Source: JANXUF01 sp043747685 (GTDB lineage Bacteria > Actinomycetota > Acidimicrobiia > Acidimicrobiales > Ilumatobacteraceae). From it: a DNA stretch of 64,000 nt. Below are positions 61,463 through 64,000 of this stretch, one piece after another (positions within the stretch are counted from its first letter, which is position 1; every line of letters starts with the position of its first letter). Position numbers and translations under genes: made by a program. The notes beneath the pieces were generated by a model, which saw nothing but the letters and a program-made list of their open reading frames with translations, made no database searches and was not told the DNA's origin. Location: contig JAYTOR010000043.1 of NCBI GenBank assembly GCA_043747685.1, forward strand, positions 4,028-68,027. The letters are read 5' to 3'.

Positions 61463-62620
61463 TCACCCGAGCAGCGAGTCGGCTCGCGCCGCAGCGTCCT
61501 CGTCGTCGCCCGGGAGCACATGTGCGTAGACCTTCAACGTGACACCGACGTCAGCATGACCGATGCGCTGCGATACGACTTTGACCGGCACGCCGCTCGC
61601 CAGCGCCGACGTGGCATAGCTATGGCGAAAATCATGAAACCGAATGGACGGCAGGCCAGCGCGCTTGACGAGGTCGCCGAACAGGTTCGAGAAGGCCTCG
61701 GGGTTCGGAGCCGTGCCGTCCGGGAGCGTCACTACGTGATCACCGACGTTCTGCCAGCCACTGCCCATGAGCAGCCGATCGGCAGTCTGCTGCTTCCGCC
61801 ATGTCCGCAGAACGGCGACCGTTGCCGGGCCCATCGCGATCGTCCGATTGCCACGTGCCGTCTTCGGCGTGGACTCGGCGGTGGTCTTGCCGTAACGGAT
61901 CCGCGTCGACACAATCGTGAGACTGCCCGCCTCGAGATCCATATCTGACCAACGCAGGCCGAGGATTTCGCCGCGACGCATCCCAGTCGTTGCCAACAGA
62001 GTCCAGACCGCGACCCACCGGTGCGACTGCACCGAACGGACGAACGTGCGTATCTCGTCGGAGGTCCACGCCTTCATCTCAGGGCTTGCACCCTTCGGCG
62101 GATCTGCAGCGTCGCACGGATTGCGTTGCACCCGATCCCAACGGATCGCGTCACGAAACGCCTTCGTGAGGACACCGTGCAGGTTTCGCACGGTCTTCGG
62201 AGCGAGGCCGGCACCGTGGGCCATCTTGCGAGTGTCGATCCTGCCGGACTCCAGGAGATCGGCATAGAGGCGGTTGAGCGTCGGCCCGTCTACGGCCTGC
62301 AAGCGCACCCCGCCGATCCTCGGCAGCACGTAGTTCCTGATCAGCTGCTCATAGCTGACAACGGTCGACGGACGCAGTGAGGCCCGTCGAGCAGGCAGCC
62401 AGTCCTCGATCAGGAACTGCCCAAGCGTCGTGCGCTCCGCTGCCACGAACACCCCCCGCTGTTTGTCCGCCTGCAACTCCGTCAGCGCCACCTGAGCCGC
62501 CTTCTTCGTCGCGAAACCCCGCCGCTTCGACTGTCTGCGCTTGCCGTCGAGTCCGACGACGTCGACGACATAGAACCACTTGCCCGACTCGTCTCGCTTG
62601 ATACTGCCCTGTGTGCTCAT
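61463..62620 (-). CDS. int: Tyrosine recombinase/integrase
   Basis: The enzyme integrates and excises the element at the tRNA gene. The 385-residue product has an N-terminal arm-binding domain (KWFYVVDVVGLDGKRRQ), a core-binding SAM-like domain (about 65-165) and a catalytic domain with Arg215 (TGMRRGEILGLRW), Lys near 253, His329-x2-Arg332 (HDFRHSYATSAL), His355 (RIGHADVG) and Tyr365 (KVYAHVL). ATG 62620 overlaps the upstream stop by four bases and follows AAGGGA; the frame upstream of it is a chance extension. Confidence 0.96.
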   Translation of the reverse strand: MSTQGSIKRDESGKWFYVVDVVGLDGKRRQSKRRGFATKKAAQVALTELQADKQRGVFVAAERTTLGQFLIEDWLPARRASLRPSTVVSYEQLIRNYVLPRIGGVRLQAVDGPTLNRLYADLLESGRIDTRKMAHGAGLAPKTVRNLHGVLTKAFRDAIRWDRVQRNPCDAADPPKGASPEMKAWTSDEIRTFVRSVQSHRWVAVWTLLATTGMRRGEILGLRWSDMDLEAGSLTIVSTRIRYGKTTAESTPKTARGNRTIAMGPATVAVLRTWRKQQTADRLLMGSGWQNVGDHVVTLPDGTAPNPEAFSNLFGDLVKRAGLPSIRFHDFRHSYATSALASGVPVKVVSQRIGHADVGVTLKVYAHVLPGDDEDAAARADSLLG

Positions 62621-63273
62621 TGGCCGGATCCCTTCTTCATCAAGCTTTCTCCCTTTTTCGTGAGGTGTCCACTGCCGACGCCGCCGCTTTTCGTCGGCGT
62701 GCGGACGAAAAGGCCAAGGTCCTCGGCGCGCTGGACCGCTCGCAGCACGTTCGAGCGCGTTTCCCCGGGCCACTGGGCGAGCAACTTCGGCATGTACCCG
62801 CGGCCGTTCTCGTTGACGGCATCGATGTAGCGCTGTGCCCACATCGCATAGTGGCCCTCAGGAAGCCCGGCGGGGCCGGGACTCGGCAAGGCGCGCGTTT
62901 CGCCCCACAGCTGCGGATTGGCATACGCCATCTGCTTGTAGGTCTGCGTGATCGACTTCGCCAACGTGCTCAGACCGATCGTCTTAAACATCTCATCGAT
63001 CGACGCGCCCTCGGATCGCACCGTGATCGACGTGACGTCTGTAAGGACCATTGCCGTTGCCCACATCCGGTCGGACTCCTCGTGAATCGTGCGCGTGAGT
63101 ACGCCCTCGACGACCACCAGAACGCCGTCCTTTGCCGGCGTTCGGCACTGTAGAACTGCACCCCGTCGTTCCACGAAGTACGAGTTGCCGGCGTCGTCCT
63201 CCTTCGGAATGCCGCGCTCGACCTCGGCACTGACGTCTGGCCAAACCGTCCAGTCTTTAACAGATGAATTCAT
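62617..63273 (-). CDS. Hypothetical protein with a C-terminal winged-helix-like region
   Basis: I do not recognise the family. The 218-residue product starts MNSSVKDWTVW and its N-terminal half is beta-rich (AVLQCRTPAKDGVLVVVEGVL). The last 80 residues look like a winged helix (AQWPGETRSNVLRAVQRAEDLGLFVRTP, GHLTKKGESLMKKG). It is the first gene of the integrase transcript, and its ATG lies eight bases after a -10 box. It could regulate integrase expression; that is inference. Confidence 0.7.
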   Translation of the reverse strand: MNSSVKDWTVWPDVSAEVERGIPKEDDAGNSYFVERRGAVLQCRTPAKDGVLVVVEGVLTRTIHEESDRMWATAMVLTDVTSITVRSEGASIDEMFKTIGLSTLAKSITQTYKQMAYANPQLWGETRALPSPGPAGLPEGHYAMWAQRYIDAVNENGRGYMPKLLAQWPGETRSNVLRAVQRAEDLGLFVRTPTKSGGVGSGHLTKKGESLMKKGSGQ

Positions 63274-63275
63274 AT

Positions 63276-63311
63276 CAGTAGACGCTATCCCGATACTGAG
63301 ACTCACGTCAA
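63276..63311 (-). promoter_or_regulatory. Integrase operon promoter with an operator-like palindrome
   Basis: TTGACG (63311-63306) and TAGCGT (63287-63282) are 18 bases apart and the -10 box ends eight bases before ATG 63273, so the mRNA is almost leaderless. The inverted repeat CAGTA-N13-TACTG (63276-63298) with inner TATC/GATA arms covers the -10 box and is a likely repressor site between the divergent int and xis modules. Confidence 0.55.
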
Positions 63312-63349
63312 CTCATAAGGGGAGACGGAGCCTGAAAGTTGGTGACGAA

Positions 63350-63604
63350 GTGGACGAAGAACTACTGACCGATCCCTCGACAAGATCGACGCTCTGTGCA
63401 AGTGCGCTGCCCAACGCCGAGGAACAGCCAACCGTTCCGGTCTGGCCTGATACAGGTCGCGCCCTCGGCCTCTCGCGCCAAGCGACGTACGACGGCATTC
63501 AGCGCGGTGATATCCCGTCGATCCGGATCGGTCGGATCATCAGGGTCCCGACGGCTGGACTGCGGAAGATGCTTGGCCTCGACGAATCACGGCCGGCGTC
63601 ATGA
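63350..63604 (+). CDS. xis: Excisionase-like helix-turn-helix protein
   Basis: The 84-residue product has the MerR-like excisionase fold: TGRALGLSRQATYDGIQRGDIPSIRIGRIIRVPTAGLRKMLGLDE at residues 36-80. Such proteins bind attachment-site arms and direct integrase toward excision. GTG 63350 follows GGTGA; the frame upstream lies inside the divergent gene. It overlaps the next gene by four bases. The arrangement divergent from the integrase operon is typical. Confidence 0.85.
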   Translation: MDEELLTDPSTRSTLCASALPNAEEQPTVPVWPDTGRALGLSRQATYDGIQRGDIPSIRIGRIIRVPTAGLRKMLGLDESRPAS

Positions 63605-63807
63605 CTCCAGACGCGGAACGAGCCCCGGGTGTGGCCCCGAAGCTCGCTCATCAGATCCCGGCGAAGAAATCTGACCACATCGTATCCCGCGACGAATGTT
63701 TAGCCGCGTGCTCGAATCCCTGTAGCTATTCGAACTGCCTCATGCCGACAACTCGTGCGGACTTCGACGTCGCTGTCGCAGCGGTACTTCGGTGGGCTGA
63801 CCAGTGA
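63601..63807 (+). CDS. Hypothetical small cysteine-containing protein, 68 residues
   Basis: Not recognised. The ATG overlaps the excisionase stop (ATGA). Four cysteines lie close together (ECLAACSNPCSYSNCLMP, about residues 33-46) and could bind a metal, followed by a short helix (FDVAVAAVLRWADQ). It overlaps the next frame by four bases, so the three genes are translated together. Confidence 0.6.
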   Translation: MTPDAERAPGVAPKLAHQIPAKKSDHIVSRDECLAACSNPCSYSNCLMPTTRADFDVAVAAVLRWADQ

Positions 63808-64000
63808 CGACGGACCGCTCGCCAGAACACTTGCTGGTCCTTCTCGCAGATCACCTTGGCGTCGACCTCGACGTCCTGGAAATCGCCGGCAGACGGGACT
63901 TCGACAATCCTCGATACTCGGTTCAACACGACGAACTCGTCCTGCAAGAGGAACTCGCCGCCGCGGCCGAATGGATCACCGAGGGCAACCCGATCGATCC
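63804..64000 (+). CDS. Hypothetical protein, 5' part (runs off the window)
   Basis: A GTG overlapping the previous stop (GTGA) opens a frame that is still open at the window edge after 65 codons. The visible part is acidic (SPEHLLVLLADHLGVDLDVLEIAG, DELVLQEELAAAAEWITEGN) and has no motif that I recognise. Confidence 0.5.
   Translation, partial: MTTDRSPEHLLVLLADHLGVDLDVLEIAGRRDFDNPRYSVQHDELVLQEELAAAAEWITEGNPID

Larger units (their letters stand above)
59810..64000. mobile_element. Integrative element inserted at the 3' end of selC, left part (continues past the window)
   Basis: The element starts directly after the tRNA-Sec CCA end. It has a tyrosine integrase (61463-62620), an excisionase-like protein, small unknown genes and an ImmA-type peptidase, a typical set for actinobacterial integrative elements and prophages. 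The 3' end of the tRNA gene should be the attachment site; no second copy of it is seen before 64000, so the right end lies outside. No phage structural or conjugation genes are visible in this part. Confidence 0.8.

Overview
The window looks like chromosomal DNA of a GC-rich actinomycete, most likely class Acidimicrobiia (Ilumatobacter or Microthrix-like). This placement is inferred from gene content and not from any search. Supporting signs are a WhiB factor beside a PdtaS-type kinase, a DUF3107 protein, a pair of ArsA/Get3-like ATPases, many ATGA, GTGA and TGATG gene overlaps, and TANNNT -10 boxes lying only 6-9 bases before start codons.

Positions 1-20617 are almost all on the minus strand. 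They hold one long translation and transcription block: rplC-rplD-rplW-rplB-rpsS-rplV-rpsC-rplP-rpmC-rpsQ-rplN-rplX-rplE-rpsN-rpsH-rplF-rplR-rpsE-rpmD-rplO-secY-adk-map, then infA-rpmJ-rpsM-rpsK-rpsD-rpoA-rplQ-truA, then rplM-rpsI, then glmM and the 5' part of an unusually built glmS. rpsJ is not at the head of the block. Oddities are a CTG start for infA, an L22 with a long C-terminal extension ending in a sunset-type domain, and a strong hairpin between rplO and secY.

Positions 21055-34035 hold a VOC protein, a PhyH-type dioxygenase, a MauE-like membrane protein, an enoyl-CoA hydratase and a sortase. A complete System I cytochrome c maturation cluster follows (ccmA, B, C, D, E, F, a ResA/CcmG thioredoxin, ccmH and a ccmI-like TPR protein), then a DUF4190 protein, SixA and a molybdopterin oxidoreductase.

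Positions 34249-46955 hold a SufR-like regulator divergent from the Mrp Fe-S carrier, a lysyl-oxidase-like lipoprotein, DUF427 and DUF3107 proteins, two ArsA/Get3 ATPases, and pdtaS beside whiB1 with a perfect CRP-type palindrome before whiB1. They end with a glycerophosphodiesterase, a diacylglycerol-kinase-like enzyme and etfBA.

Positions 46956-59491 are more degraded and accessory. They hold short tandem repeats, an aldonolactone-oxidase pseudogene with several frameshifts and an internal deletion, a very large patatin-like protein, a ferredoxin reductase, dtd, an aldose epimerase, a STAS protein and a tad pilus operon (tadZ-tadA-tadB-tadC-flp-tadE).

At 59714-59809 lies a selenocysteine tRNA (anticodon UCA). 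An integrated element starts directly after its CCA end and runs off the window. It carries a tyrosine integrase, an excisionase-like protein, and a three-gene operon of a stand-alone colicin E3-type rRNase domain with all four catalytic residues, an acidic overlapping partner and an ImmA/IrrE metallopeptidase. This last operon is the best candidate for an undescribed system in the window.
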